A DNA stretch of 64,000 bases from an uncultured Bacteroidales bacterium (GTDB taxonomy: Bacteria; Bacteroidota; Bacteroidia; Bacteroidales; Muribaculaceae): the NCBI GenBank assembly GCA_902784675.1, contig CACZVR010000001.1, positions 62,001 to 126,000 on the forward strand, in the 5' to 3' direction. Positions within the stretch are counted from its first letter, which is position 1. The number at the start of each line of letters is the position of its first letter. Below the pieces are notes generated by a model, which did not search any database, had not been told where the DNA came from, and saw nothing but the letters and a program-made list of their open reading frames with translations. The position numbers were made by a program, and so were the translations under genes. Positions 52,548-61,717 of the stretch are shown here, in pieces.

Positions 52548-54641
52548 TTATCGTGTCATGCGCTTCAGGATGTTGTAGCTGGGCAAGACACCCAGTTCTC
52601 CTGCCTTGCTCAAGTCGGCGACACCGAGCGTCTTGTTGCCCAAGCGCAGGTACATCAAGCCGCGGTTATAGTAAGCCTGCGCGAGATCGGGTTTCAGCTC
52701 TATCGCATGGCTGTAGCAACTGATAGCGCTGGTGTAATCACCCTGTAGCATATAGGCATTGCCTTTATTATAATGAGCATATACGTTTTTGGGAGAAAGC
52801 TTGATTACCTCGTCAAGGTCAGCGAACATGAGATCGAGAGTGGTAACATCTTGGCGTTGTCGCAGCATGGCCATGGACTTGGCATCAGGTGCCTCGGCAA
52901 GTAAGGCTTCATCATTGGCATCAAGAGCCTGTGCCATGCGGTATTGCATATAGTGCGCATTGGCACGAAGCATGTAGGCCAGTGTGAGTGAAGGACTCAA
53001 TTCGATGGCGGCTGTGGCGTCGCTGATGGCTGCTTCGGGATTCTTGACCAGCAGATGGTCAAGACCGCGCGCAAAGTAGTCGATGCTTCGGGGCTTTGCG
53101 CTTGCAATCAGCGAGTTGTAATACTCAATGTCGGCAAAATGAAGCTTGATTTCCTCTTCATTCAACTGCGGGTCACCATTAATGAGTGTGAGTTTGGCTG
53201 GCAGCAGACGTGAGTCATTGGCATCTTCAATTTCACGGATATAGTAGGTGTCGTTGTTGAGCTTGTTGTCTTGTGCATAGTAGGACAGGGAGAACATGGG
53301 CAATGGCTCAACCTCGATATTGTCATTCTGGATATGACCGCGTTGGCGGTTGGCATATTCGGGTTTGACGGGGTCGTTATCGGTCACCGTGAGCAGTGTG
53401 TTGAAGCGGTTCATGATGTCCTCGGCAGTCTCAGGTTCGTTTTCACCTGTCAGAGCACGTTGTTCTGCTTTTTTGATGGCAGCGGTTGCCTCAATTTCAG
53501 CAGGATTAAAGGTGGATTCGTGTGTCTTGTTGCGACGGAATATCGCCATAGCGCGTTCATAGTCGGCGTCGCCTCCACGATAGTCACCCATCCGACGTTT
53601 TGCCTCGCCTCGAGCCATATAACCGGCTTCAAATTCAGGATATTTCTTCAGGATTGCGGTGAAGTCCTGAACGGCTTCACGGAATTGTCCCGTGCGCATG
53701 TGCAACAACGCGCGGTTATAGAGTGCCATGAAATTCGATGGATTGACTTTCAGCACATAGCTGAAGTCGTTGATGGCTTTGTTGTTGTCACCGACCTCGG
53801 CTCGCAACAGACCTCGGTTGAAATGTGCCTCTTGGCTTGTCGGTTCCAGGCCGATGGCATAGTCATAGTCGGCCATAGCTCCGAAATAATCGTCAAGATT
53901 GTACTTCATGTATGCACGGTTAATGAAGTAGCCTGCATAACGAGGTTCCAGCAGGATGGCGCTGTCCATGTCGGCAACGGCGCTCTTGAAGTCTTGGAGT
54001 GAGCGAGATGCAATCTCAGCTCGCATGACATAGGCGGTTGCATTGTTTTTGCTCAAGGCGATACCGCGATTCAGATTCTCAAGAGCGGCAGTGGTGTCCT
54101 TTTTGGCAAGAGACATCTGGGCCAAGCCGATGTAAGCACGGTCGTTGCGCCGGTCAAGCTGAAGGAGTCGGTCAAAGGTCTGCTTTGCCTCGTCATAGTT
54201 CTTCAATGCTGTCTCACAGACGGCTCGGTTGAGCAGCAAGTTCTTGTCCTCGGGCATCAGTTGCAGACCTGCATCATAGTCCTCAACAGCACCCGCAAAG
54301 TCACCTAGATTTTGACGGGATACACCACGCACCTGGTAAGCGTCAACAATAAACGGGTTGCGCTCAATCGCCATTCCGGCATCCTGCTCGGCACCCTGAT
54401 AGTCCTCCAGACTGATTTTTGCCACCGAACGGTAAAAATAGGGCTCGGCAAGGAAGGGTTTTGCTTTAATCGCTTGGTTGAAATACTGTATGGCAAGGAT
54501 GTAGTCCTCGAAATAGAGCGCATTGCGACCGATATTCACCACTTGGTCGGTATTAATCTGCGCATGAACACCCATAGCCGCTGCTAACAAGATAATTAGC
54601 AGAGCAACCTGTTGATATGTCCTTTTAATCGTTTTCACCAC
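52548..54641 (-). CDS. TPR-repeat protein, secreted or envelope-associated
   Basis: 697 residues. Signal peptide about 1-28 (ends GVHAQ). A block of about ten tetratricopeptide repeats (about 35-380), e.g. AYFEDYILAIQYFNQAIKAKP-like units and NPSNFMALYNRALLHMRTGQF. A non-TPR insert about 385-520 is followed by a second TPR block to the end (DLAQAYYNRGLMYLRLGN). Conserved scaffold-type protein in Bacteroidales; partners unknown. The start is a GTG (54639-54641, followed by a second GTG), because no ATG precedes the signal peptide. Very short leader. Confidence 0.88.
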   Translation of the reverse strand: MVKTIKRTYQQVALLIILLAAAMGVHAQINTDQVVNIGRNALYFEDYILAIQYFNQAIKAKPFLAEPYFYRSVAKISLEDYQGAEQDAGMAIERNPFIVDAYQVRGVSRQNLGDFAGAVEDYDAGLQLMPEDKNLLLNRAVCETALKNYDEAKQTFDRLLQLDRRNDRAYIGLAQMSLAKKDTTAALENLNRGIALSKNNATAYVMRAEIASRSLQDFKSAVADMDSAILLEPRYAGYFINRAYMKYNLDDYFGAMADYDYAIGLEPTSQEAHFNRGLLRAEVGDNNKAINDFSYVLKVNPSNFMALYNRALLHMRTGQFREAVQDFTAILKKYPEFEAGYMARGEAKRRMGDYRGGDADYERAMAIFRRNKTHESTFNPAEIEATAAIKKAEQRALTGENEPETAEDIMNRFNTLLTVTDNDPVKPEYANRQRGHIQNDNIEVEPLPMFSLSYYAQDNKLNNDTYYIREIEDANDSRLLPAKLTLINGDPQLNEEEIKLHFADIEYYNSLIASAKPRSIDYFARGLDHLLVKNPEAAISDATAAIELSPSLTLAYMLRANAHYMQYRMAQALDANDEALLAEAPDAKSMAMLRQRQDVTTLDLMFADLDEVIKLSPKNVYAHYNKGNAYMLQGDYTSAISCYSHAIELKPDLAQAYYNRGLMYLRLGNKTLGVADLSKAGELGVLPSYNILKRMTR

Positions 54642-54657
54642 TGCGAATAATTAACGG

Positions 54658-54688
54658 CAAAAGTAACGCAAAATTTCACGTCCACCAA
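54658..54688 (-). promoter_or_regulatory. Promoter of the TPR gene
   Basis: TTG (54686-54688), 20-base spacer, TACTTTTG (54658-54665) on the minus strand, 16 bases from the GTG. Confidence 0.75.
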
Positions 54689-54821
54689 AAAACAACCTCT
54701 CACTATACTTTAATCGCCCGATTATTAAGCAAAATTAATCCAAATTATGTTTTTATCACCACAGTTTGTGTTCCAATCTGTATTGTCACATTAATAAAAA
54801 AAATTAAAACCACATCATTCA

Positions 54822-54853
54822 TTTTGCCATATCCGAGAGTTTCTGTAACTTTG
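54822..54853 (+). promoter_or_regulatory. Promoter of the META-domain gene
   Basis: TTTTG (54822-54826), 19-base spacer, TAACTTTG (54846-54853). Confidence 0.82.
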
Positions 54854-54882
54854 AACTTTTGAATGATAATGAGCACAATATA

Positions 54883-55746
54883 ATGAGAAGATACATAGTA
54901 TTAACACTCCTGATTGCCGTGTTGCTGGCTCCCGCTAGCATGGATGCGCGCAAGAAGAAAGAAAAGAAAATGAACAAACGCAGCGTTGAGGTGGAAAATG
55001 TCATTGCCGACGTGGAACAGCCGATGCGCAACGTCACTATCACTAATCCGGTCCAACAGCTTTATGGCGAGTGGGATATCATCGAGTTGCGAAATAACAA
55101 AAAGGTTTATACCATTGAGCGTGCTTATCTCTACCTTGATTTTGCAGGTGGTAACAAGGTGTATGGCAACAATGGTTGCAATACCATCAACGGCACATTT
55201 CAGTTGAGTGGTGAGAACCTCAAGTTCAGCGATTTCATCTCAACCGAAAATTCTTGTCACAACGTGACCAGCGAGAAGACCATCATGCATGCCCTTGCCG
55301 ATGTGCGTCGTTTCAATGTCCAGTCCCAGTATAATGCGCAATACATGAATCTGATGAATTCCAAGGGCAACATCGTGATGGTACTCAAACGACACAACCT
55401 GGACGCGATGAACGGGGCATGGCTGGTCAAAGAGATTGACAGCGAAAATGTCTCAGAACTTAATATGCGCCTTGTCATCGATGCTGTGATGCAGACCATT
55501 CACGGGGACACTGGCTGTAACATCATCAATGGTATCATATCGTTGGACCCAACCAAGGACATGGCCATCCAGTTTGAGGATTTGCACTCCGATGATCATG
55601 ATTGCGAAACCATTGATTATGAAACGGCTCTGCTGTTGGCGTTGGAGAATACCGTATCATGCAAACGCATCAACCAACAAGAAATGGCCTTGCTCGACAA
55701 CAAAGGCACCATCGTGATCATGTTGCAACGCATCACACTGCGATGA
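54883..55746 (+). CDS. Double META-domain envelope protein (HslJ-like)
   Basis: 287 residues from the ATG at 54883. Signal peptide about 1-22, then a Lys-rich stretch (KKKEKKMNKR). Two META domains: the first about 60-170 with VYGNNGCNTINGTF, the second about 175-285 with IHGDTGCNIINGII, each having the family G-x-x-GCN-x-(I/F)NG motif. Such proteins in other bacteria are linked to envelope stress and antibiotic tolerance (HslJ); the role here is unknown. Longer upstream frame rejected because it begins too close to the promoter. Confidence 0.85.
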   Translation: MRRYIVLTLLIAVLLAPASMDARKKKEKKMNKRSVEVENVIADVEQPMRNVTITNPVQQLYGEWDIIELRNNKKVYTIERAYLYLDFAGGNKVYGNNGCNTINGTFQLSGENLKFSDFISTENSCHNVTSEKTIMHALADVRRFNVQSQYNAQYMNLMNSKGNIVMVLKRHNLDAMNGAWLVKEIDSENVSELNMRLVIDAVMQTIHGDTGCNIINGIISLDPTKDMAIQFEDLHSDDHDCETIDYETALLLALENTVSCKRINQQEMALLDNKGTIVIMLQRITLR

Positions 55747-55770
55747 TTGCCTTTTAAGAAGCATAAGAAT

Positions 55771-55806
55771 AAAGAGCGCTCGATCCATTCTTGGAGAGCG
55801 CTCTTT
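55771..55806. terminator. Bidirectional terminator
   Basis: Perfect 11-bp stem aaagagcgctc/gagcgctcttt, with the A-run and T-run at its base; between convergent genes and after the gcv operon. Confidence 0.88.
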
Positions 55807-55825
55807 TAATGTGGTGTGATTTGAT

Positions 55826-57163
55826 TTAGAATTGGCGGACTGCGGCAAGAACCACCTCGCTCAGGGTGGGGTGGCCGTGGATGCTGCGAGCCAACAGGTC
55901 GACAGTGGCACCAGCGTTCATGGCAGTGACAACCTCTTGGATAAGGTCTGCAGCATGGGCTCCGCAGATGTGGCAACCCACAATCTGGCGTGTAGCGTTA
56001 TCGACAATCATCTTTAATAGACCGTCGGTCTCGTTCATGGCGACAGCCTTGCCGTTGCTGCGGAAGAAAGCTTTCTTAACCGTTACATCAAGACCTTGCT
56101 CGGCACATTGATCCTCGGTTAAGCCCACCATTGCCAATTCGGGTACAGTGAATACGGCACTGGGCACGATGTCGAGCTTTATTTCATCGGACTTACCAAG
56201 AATGGCGTGCAAGGCACGCAGGCCCTGTGCGCTAGCAGCATGGGCGAGCATCATGCGACCGTTCACATCACCGATGGCATATACGCCCTCGACGTTAGTC
56301 ATCATGTTATCGTCCACTTCTATGCCACGGCGGCCCACGGTGATGCCAACAGCATCAAGTCCCTGGGGAAGCACGGGCTGGCGTCCTACCGACATGAGCA
56401 CCTTCTCACAGGTCACGCTTTGGGGCTTGCCCTTGAGCTCATAGGTGACAGTCATGCCATCTTCGCCCTGAGTGATACCGTTCACTGCAGCGCTGGTGAT
56501 GATCTTGATGCCACGCTTACTCAAGACGGTCTTGAGGCGTTTGGCCACATCTTTGTCAAACGGAGGCAGGATTTCCTTGCAGTACTCGATAACGGTCACT
56601 TCAACACCGAATGTGCTGAACACAGCGGCAAATTCCATGCCGATGACACCGCCACCCACGATGCACAGGCTCTTGGGCAGAGTCTCCATCGCCAAGATGT
56701 CATCGCTGGTCATTGCCAGGTCGGCACCCTCGATGGGCAGACCGCGTGATGCTGAACCGGTAGCGATGATGATGTTCCTGGCCTGATATTCCTCACCGTT
56801 CACCACAACGGTGTTCGCGTCTTTGAGGCTGGCTTCACCCTTGATGACTGTGATACCGGGAGCGCCCATGAGCATTTCCACACCCTCACGCAATTGCTTA
56901 ACAACAGCTTCTTTGCGTTCGAACACGGGTGCATAATCAAAGGTCATCTCACCGGTCTTCATGCCCCAGACTTCGGCCTCACGCATGAGGTTGATGACCT
57001 CGGCATTGCGACACAGTGCCTTGGTGGGGATACAACCACGATTCAGGCAAGTGCCACCCATCAGGTCGCGCTCAACGATAGCGACGTTCAGTCCATGAGC
57101 AGCGGCATCGGCGGCGGTCTCGTAGCCGCCGGGACCTGCACCTATTATAATAATGTCAAACAT
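55826..57163 (-). CDS. lpd: Dihydrolipoyl dehydrogenase (L-protein of glycine cleavage)
   Basis: FAD enzyme reoxidising the lipoyl arm of GcvH with NAD+. 445 residues from the ATG at 57161-57163 (MFDIIIIGAGPGGY). FAD motif GAGPGGYETA, redox disulfide GGTCLNRGCIPTK, NAD motif VGGGVIGMEFA, second FAD part VYAIGDVNGRMMLAHAA, C-terminal HGHPTLSEV with the catalytic His-Glu pair. Last gene of the gcv operon, separated from gcvPB by a spacer with a 16-bp inverted repeat. May also serve 2-oxoacid dehydrogenases. Confidence 0.96.
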   Translation of the reverse strand: MFDIIIIGAGPGGYETAADAAAHGLNVAIVERDLMGGTCLNRGCIPTKALCRNAEVINLMREAEVWGMKTGEMTFDYAPVFERKEAVVKQLREGVEMLMGAPGITVIKGEASLKDANTVVVNGEEYQARNIIIATGSASRGLPIEGADLAMTSDDILAMETLPKSLCIVGGGVIGMEFAAVFSTFGVEVTVIEYCKEILPPFDKDVAKRLKTVLSKRGIKIITSAAVNGITQGEDGMTVTYELKGKPQSVTCEKVLMSVGRQPVLPQGLDAVGITVGRRGIEVDDNMMTNVEGVYAIGDVNGRMMLAHAASAQGLRALHAILGKSDEIKLDIVPSAVFTVPELAMVGLTEDQCAEQGLDVTVKKAFFRSNGKAVAMNETDGLLKMIVDNATRQIVGCHICGAHAADLIQEVVTAMNAGATVDLLARSIHGHPTLSEVVLAAVRQF

Positions 57164-57194
57164 AATGTCTATTTTTGATAAAGAGTGTAATGCT

Positions 57195-57243
57195 AAAGAC
57201 AAGAAAGACAAATAAGACAAATTTTTATGTCTTTCTTGTCTTT
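57195..57243 (-). repeat. 16-bp inverted repeat in the gcvPB-lpd spacer
   Basis: Arms 57195-57210 and 57228-57243 (aaagacaagaaagaca and complement), 17 bases apart, made of repeated gaca/aaga units. Likely an RNA hairpin within the operon. Confidence 0.65.
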
Positions 57244-57261
57244 CTTGTCTTCTGAATGAGA

Positions 57262-58746
57262 TTACTGGTTGTCAGCAACAAGCTCGCGCCAGGTCACGAT
57301 GGGATGCAACGCAGCCTGGGTGTCGTCAAGACGACGAACGGGCGTGTTGTGCGGAGCGGTCTTCACCATCTCGGGATCATCCTTGGCCTCTTGAGCGATC
57401 ACGCGCATGATGCGAATGAATTCGTCAAGGGTCTGCTTGCTCTCGTTCTCGGTGGGCTCTACCATGAGCGCTTCGTGGAACAGCAAGGGGAAATAGATGG
57501 TGGGAGCATGGAAGCCATAATCCAGCAGGCGTTTTGCCACATCGAGGGTGGTCACGCCAGTTGACTTGTCTTTCAAGCCGTCATAGACGAATTCGTGCTT
57601 GCACACACCGCTGATGGGCAGCTCATATACATCCTTCAACGACTCCTTGATATAGTTGGCGTTGAGCGTAGCCAACGGGCCGACCCACTTGAGTTGGTCG
57701 CGTCCCAGAGTCAAGATATAAGCAAGCGCGCGCATCATCACGCCGAAGTTACCAAGATGGCCGCTGATACTACCGATGGATTTGTCGCTGCACTCTACCT
57801 TGAAGTAGTCATAGTCAGGTGTCTCAATTTTCACGACACGAGGATTGGGAAGCAGATGTTCCAGACCCTCGCGCACACCAACGGGACCACTGCCGGGACC
57901 ACCGCCACCGTGAGGTGTCGAGAAGGTCTTGTGCAGGTTGATGTGCATGATGTCGAAGCCGATGTCACCAGGACGCACCTTGCCCAGCATGGGGTTCAGG
58001 TTGGCGCCGTCATAGTACATCAGGCCGCCGGCCTCATGAACAGCCTTGGCAATCACACCGATGTTCTGCTCAAAGATACCCAGCGTGTTGGGGTTGGTCA
58101 TCATCATACCGGCCACGGTGTCGTCAAGCAAGGGACGCAAGTCGTCCACATCGACGGTGCCGTCGGGACGGCTCTTCACGGTAACCACGTCAAGTCCGCA
58201 AACTGCCGAGCTGGCGGGGTTGGTACCATGAGCACTGTCGGGAATGATGACTTTGGTGCGCTTCACATCGCCACGCTCCAGGTGGTAGCCACGCATGATC
58301 ATCAAGCCGGTCAACTCACCGTGAGCACCAGCATAGGGGTTCAGGGTGAACTCCTTCAAACCCGAAATCTCGGCAAGGCTGGTCTGCAGGAAGTAGTAAA
58401 CGGCGAGGGCTCCCTGTGTGGTCTCGGGGTTCTGCAACGGGTGCAGACCCGTGAACTCGCGATGGGCAGCGATTTCCTCGTTGATTTTGGGATTATACTT
58501 CATGGTGCAGGAGCCCAGGGGATAGAAGCCCGTGTCCACACCGAAGTTGTTGTTGCTCATGTTGGTGTAGTGACGCACAACGCTCAACTCATCAACCTCG
58601 GGCAGCAACGGTGCATTCTCACGCATCAGACCCTTGGGCAGATTGCTCATCTTATACTCGGAGCACCTGTTCTCGGGCAGGGAATATCCCTGACGTCCGC
58701 TTTGTGACAACTCAAATATGAGTTTTCCGTAGAAAGTGTTGTTCAT
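57262..58746 (-). CDS. gcvPB: Glycine dehydrogenase (decarboxylating) subunit 2
   Basis: PLP-carrying half of P-protein, which decarboxylates glycine and passes aminomethyl to GcvH. 494 residues. PLP lysine region DIMHINLHKTFSTPHGGGGPGSGPVG; SAHGTNPASSAV upstream. Split P-protein (two subunits), as in many anaerobes and archaea. Its ATG overlaps the gcvPA stop by four bases (ATGA). Confidence 0.97.
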   Translation of the reverse strand: MNNTFYGKLIFELSQSGRQGYSLPENRCSEYKMSNLPKGLMRENAPLLPEVDELSVVRHYTNMSNNNFGVDTGFYPLGSCTMKYNPKINEEIAAHREFTGLHPLQNPETTQGALAVYYFLQTSLAEISGLKEFTLNPYAGAHGELTGLMIMRGYHLERGDVKRTKVIIPDSAHGTNPASSAVCGLDVVTVKSRPDGTVDVDDLRPLLDDTVAGMMMTNPNTLGIFEQNIGVIAKAVHEAGGLMYYDGANLNPMLGKVRPGDIGFDIMHINLHKTFSTPHGGGGPGSGPVGVREGLEHLLPNPRVVKIETPDYDYFKVECSDKSIGSISGHLGNFGVMMRALAYILTLGRDQLKWVGPLATLNANYIKESLKDVYELPISGVCKHEFVYDGLKDKSTGVTTLDVAKRLLDYGFHAPTIYFPLLFHEALMVEPTENESKQTLDEFIRIMRVIAQEAKDDPEMVKTAPHNTPVRRLDDTQAALHPIVTWRELVADNQ

Positions 58747-60092
58747 TGCTTGCCCTCCTTTTCTTCTTTAAAGGTTACACATGCGTCAACCAGGTCATCA
58801 CAATCCTCACGGCTGTAGGTCTCGGTCACGGCGATCAACAACGTGTCGTCAGCGATCTTGAGACCACACTGCAAATATTCCTCGTTGCAGAATTCCTGCA
58901 GTTCGTCGATATTGAGTTTAGTCTTCACTGCAAACTCATTGAGGAAGGGCTTGTCGGGATAAGCCAACTCGAACAGACCCGTCTTCACCAGGCTGTCGGC
59001 CAGATAGTGAGTGTTGCTGTAGCTGATCTCATTCACCTCGCGCAGTCCCTTGGTTCCCATGAGACTCATATAAACGGTCACATACAGTGCCATCAAGCTC
59101 TGGTTGGAGCAGATGTTGCTCGTCGCTTTCTCGCGGCGGATGTGCTGCTCACGAGCTTGCAGGGTGAGTACGAATGCACGTTTGCCGTCAACATCCTTGG
59201 TAGCACCAACGATGCGGCCCGGCATCTTGCGGATGAGCTTTTTGGTCGTGCACAGGAAGCCCACATAGGGACCGCCATAGTTCAAGGGAATACCCAGGCT
59301 CTGGCCGTCACCCACAGCGATATCAGCGCCCCATTCAGCAGGCGTCTTGACAACACTCAGGGCTGTGGCTACACAGTTCATGATGAGCAATGCCTTGTGC
59401 TCGTGGCAAAGGTCGGCAACTCCGGTGAAGTCCTCAAGGATACCATAGAAGTTGGGAGTGGCAACGATGACGCCAGCCACATCGTCCTTCTCGAGTTCAA
59501 CCTTCAGGGCATTATGGTCCATTACACCACCCACAGCGGGAATCATGTCAATCTGGATGCCTTGGTACTTGGCATAGGTCTTGAGCACACGCAGTACATA
59601 GGGGCTGACAGTCTCGCTCACCAGCACGCGGTTGCGCTTCTTGGCATTGGAGACTGCCATCATCATGGCCTCGGCAGTGGCAGTTGTGCCGTCATACATC
59701 GAGGCGTTGCTTACCTCCATACCGGTCAACTCGGTCATCATGCTCTGGTACTCAAAGATGTACTGCAGGGTGCCTTGTGAGATCTCGGCTTGATAGGGGG
59801 TGTAAGCGGTGAGGAACTCGCTGCGCTTCACGATGTCTTGGACAACAGCGGGGCTGTAGTGGTCATAGAAACCTGCGCCCAAGAAGGTGCGCATGGTGAT
59901 GTTACCCATGCCCAGTTGATCGAAGAAACGGCGCACCTCAATCTCGCTCATGGACTCGGGAAGCTCATACTCCTTCTTGAGCTGGAGCTCCTGAGGCACG
60001 TCCTGATAGAGGTCATCCAACGACTTGACGCCAGCCGTCTTGAGCATGGCTTGCAACTCGTCGTCGGTGTGCGGATAAAACTTATAACTCAT
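58743..60092 (-). CDS. gcvPA: Glycine dehydrogenase (decarboxylating) subunit 1
   Basis: Non-PLP half of the split P-protein. 449 residues from the ATG at 60090-60092 (MSYKFYPHTDDELQAML). Family segments: FLGAGFYDHYSPAVVQ, FLTAYTPYQAEISQGTLQ, EYQSMMTELTGMEVSNASMYDG and DGQSLGIPLNYGGPYVGFL. It ends within the start of gcvPB, so the two subunits are translated together. Confidence 0.97.
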   Translation of the reverse strand: MSYKFYPHTDDELQAMLKTAGVKSLDDLYQDVPQELQLKKEYELPESMSEIEVRRFFDQLGMGNITMRTFLGAGFYDHYSPAVVQDIVKRSEFLTAYTPYQAEISQGTLQYIFEYQSMMTELTGMEVSNASMYDGTTATAEAMMMAVSNAKKRNRVLVSETVSPYVLRVLKTYAKYQGIQIDMIPAVGGVMDHNALKVELEKDDVAGVIVATPNFYGILEDFTGVADLCHEHKALLIMNCVATALSVVKTPAEWGADIAVGDGQSLGIPLNYGGPYVGFLCTTKKLIRKMPGRIVGATKDVDGKRAFVLTLQAREQHIRREKATSNICSNQSLMALYVTVYMSLMGTKGLREVNEISYSNTHYLADSLVKTGLFELAYPDKPFLNEFAVKTKLNIDELQEFCNEEYLQCGLKIADDTLLIAVTETYSREDCDDLVDACVTFKEEKEGKQ

Positions 60093-60125
60093 TATTTTCA
60101 GTTCTCGGTTTTCAATTTTCAAATA

Positions 60126-60170
60126 CTCTGTTCTAGGCTATCTAGATAATCTAGACAATCTAGAACAGAG
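60126..60170 (-). repeat. Inverted repeat in the gcvH-gcvPA spacer
   Basis: 11-base arms ctctgttctag/ctagaacagag (60126-60136, 60160-60170) with further ctag units between them. A probable mRNA hairpin within the operon. Confidence 0.6.
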
Positions 60171-60192
60171 AATTCTGATGGTTAACTTGTGA

Positions 60193-60573
60193 TTACTCGC
60201 CGATCATGGCCTTGTAGGCAGCGGCGTCCATGAGGTTGTCAAGTTCGCTCTTGTCGCTCAACTCAACCTTGATGATCCAGTTCTCAAAGGCGTCCTTGTT
60301 GATCAGGCCAGGCTCGTCCTCGAGGGCTTCGTTTACCTCGACAACGGTACCGCTGACGGGTGACATCAGGTCGCTGGCAGCCTTCACGCTCTCAACAGCG
60401 CCGAACTCTTCACCTGCAGTTACCTCATCGTCAACCTCGGGCATGTCAACGTAAACCACGTTACCCAGCTCATGCTGTGCAAAGTCGGTGATGCCAATGA
60501 AACCGAAGTCGCCTTCTACCTTTACATACTCATGTGACTCCATGTAGTAGAGTCCGTCGATAATCTTACTCAT
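60193..60573 (-). CDS. gcvH: Glycine cleavage system H protein
   Basis: Lipoyl carrier protein of the complex. 126 residues. The lipoylated Lys64 is in GAVESVKAASDLMSP; the barrel is framed by YVKVEGDFGFIGITDFAQ and VVEVNEALEDEPGLIN. Lies between gcvT and gcvPA. Confidence 0.98.
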   Translation of the reverse strand: MSKIIDGLYYMESHEYVKVEGDFGFIGITDFAQHELGNVVYVDMPEVDDEVTAGEEFGAVESVKAASDLMSPVSGTVVEVNEALEDEPGLINKDAFENWIIKVELSDKSELDNLMDAAAYKAMIGE

Positions 60574-60619
60574 TTTGTTATTGAATTAAATGTGTTAATA
60601 CTTTATTGTTTTTACTCAG

Positions 60620-61717
60620 TTATTTCTTGTAGTTGGGAGTGTAGAAGCGTTTCTTTACCACGGTAGTGGGGAACACTTTCTTGCGGATGCGCACGTTCAG
60701 TGTGTTGCCAAGGGCACCAACTGCACGGTCAACCAGTGCGAATGCCAAGCTCTTGTCCAGCGTGATGCTGTGGTAACCTGTGGTGATATAACCCACAACA
60801 TTCTCACCATCGAGCACTTCGTAGCCGTGGCGGGGAATAGCCTTGCCTTCAAGCTCCAGGCCCACCAGTTTCTTGGGGGTGCCTTCGGCCTTCTGCTGAG
60901 CGCATGCATCGCGTCCGATGAAACCACCTTCCTTGTCGAGCTTCACAAACATGCCGAAGGTAGCAGCGATGGGTGAAATCTCGGCAGTCAGCTCGTCGCC
61001 GTACAGGGGCAGACCGGCCTCAAAGCGCAAGGTGTCGCGGCAACCTAGACCGCAGGGCTGTACACCAGCGTCCATGAGCATGTCCCACATCTTGCAAATG
61101 ATAGCGGGATCAGCATATACCTCAAAACCGTCCTCGCCGGTGTATCCGGTGCGGCTCACGATAATGGTTTTGCCGTCATACTCCATCTTCTTGAAAGTAT
61201 AGAACGTCAGGTCGGTGGTGTCGATGTTCAGCACAGCGCCCATTGTCTTCTCGGCATCGGGGCCCTGAACAGCGATTTGGCCATACAGTTCGCTCTGGTG
61301 ATCCACTTTCACGTCAAAGTTCTTGGCCTGTTCCATGATCCAAGCAACGTCCTTGTCGATGTTGGCTGCGTTGATGACCAGGAAATAATCATTGTCGTCA
61401 ACACGGTAAACCAGCAGGTCGTCAACGGTGCCACCGTCGGGATACAGCATCATGCCGTACAGGATCTGGCCAGCCTTGATGGCGTTGATGTCGTTGGTGA
61501 AAATGTAGTTGGTGAATTTGGCGGCGTCGGGACCGGTGATTTCCACCTCACCCATGTGAGACACGTCAAAAACACCCACCTTTTGACGCACTGCATTGTG
61601 CTCGGTGGTGATATCTACATACTGGATGGGCATGTCGTAACCAGCAAAGGGGGACATGAGGGCGCCTTGCGCCACGTGCCTGTCATGCAGACAGGTTACT
61701 TTAATTTCTTCAGTCAC
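60620..61717 (-). CDS. gcvT: Aminomethyltransferase (T protein)
   Basis: Transfers the methylene from the H-protein arm to tetrahydrofolate, releasing ammonia. 365 residues. VFDVSHMGEVEITGPDA near the N-terminus, the folate-binding SRTGYTGEDGFEVY, and the C-terminal YITTGYHSITLDKSLAFALV. Starts with GTG (61715-61717), overlapping the end of lplA by eight bases; the next ATG would cut off a conserved part. Confidence 0.97.
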   Translation of the reverse strand: MTEEIKVTCLHDRHVAQGALMSPFAGYDMPIQYVDITTEHNAVRQKVGVFDVSHMGEVEITGPDAAKFTNYIFTNDINAIKAGQILYGMMLYPDGGTVDDLLVYRVDDNDYFLVINAANIDKDVAWIMEQAKNFDVKVDHQSELYGQIAVQGPDAEKTMGAVLNIDTTDLTFYTFKKMEYDGKTIIVSRTGYTGEDGFEVYADPAIICKMWDMLMDAGVQPCGLGCRDTLRFEAGLPLYGDELTAEISPIAATFGMFVKLDKEGGFIGRDACAQQKAEGTPKKLVGLELEGKAIPRHGYEVLDGENVVGYITTGYHSITLDKSLAFALVDRAVGALGNTLNVRIRKKVFPTTVVKKRFYTPNYKK

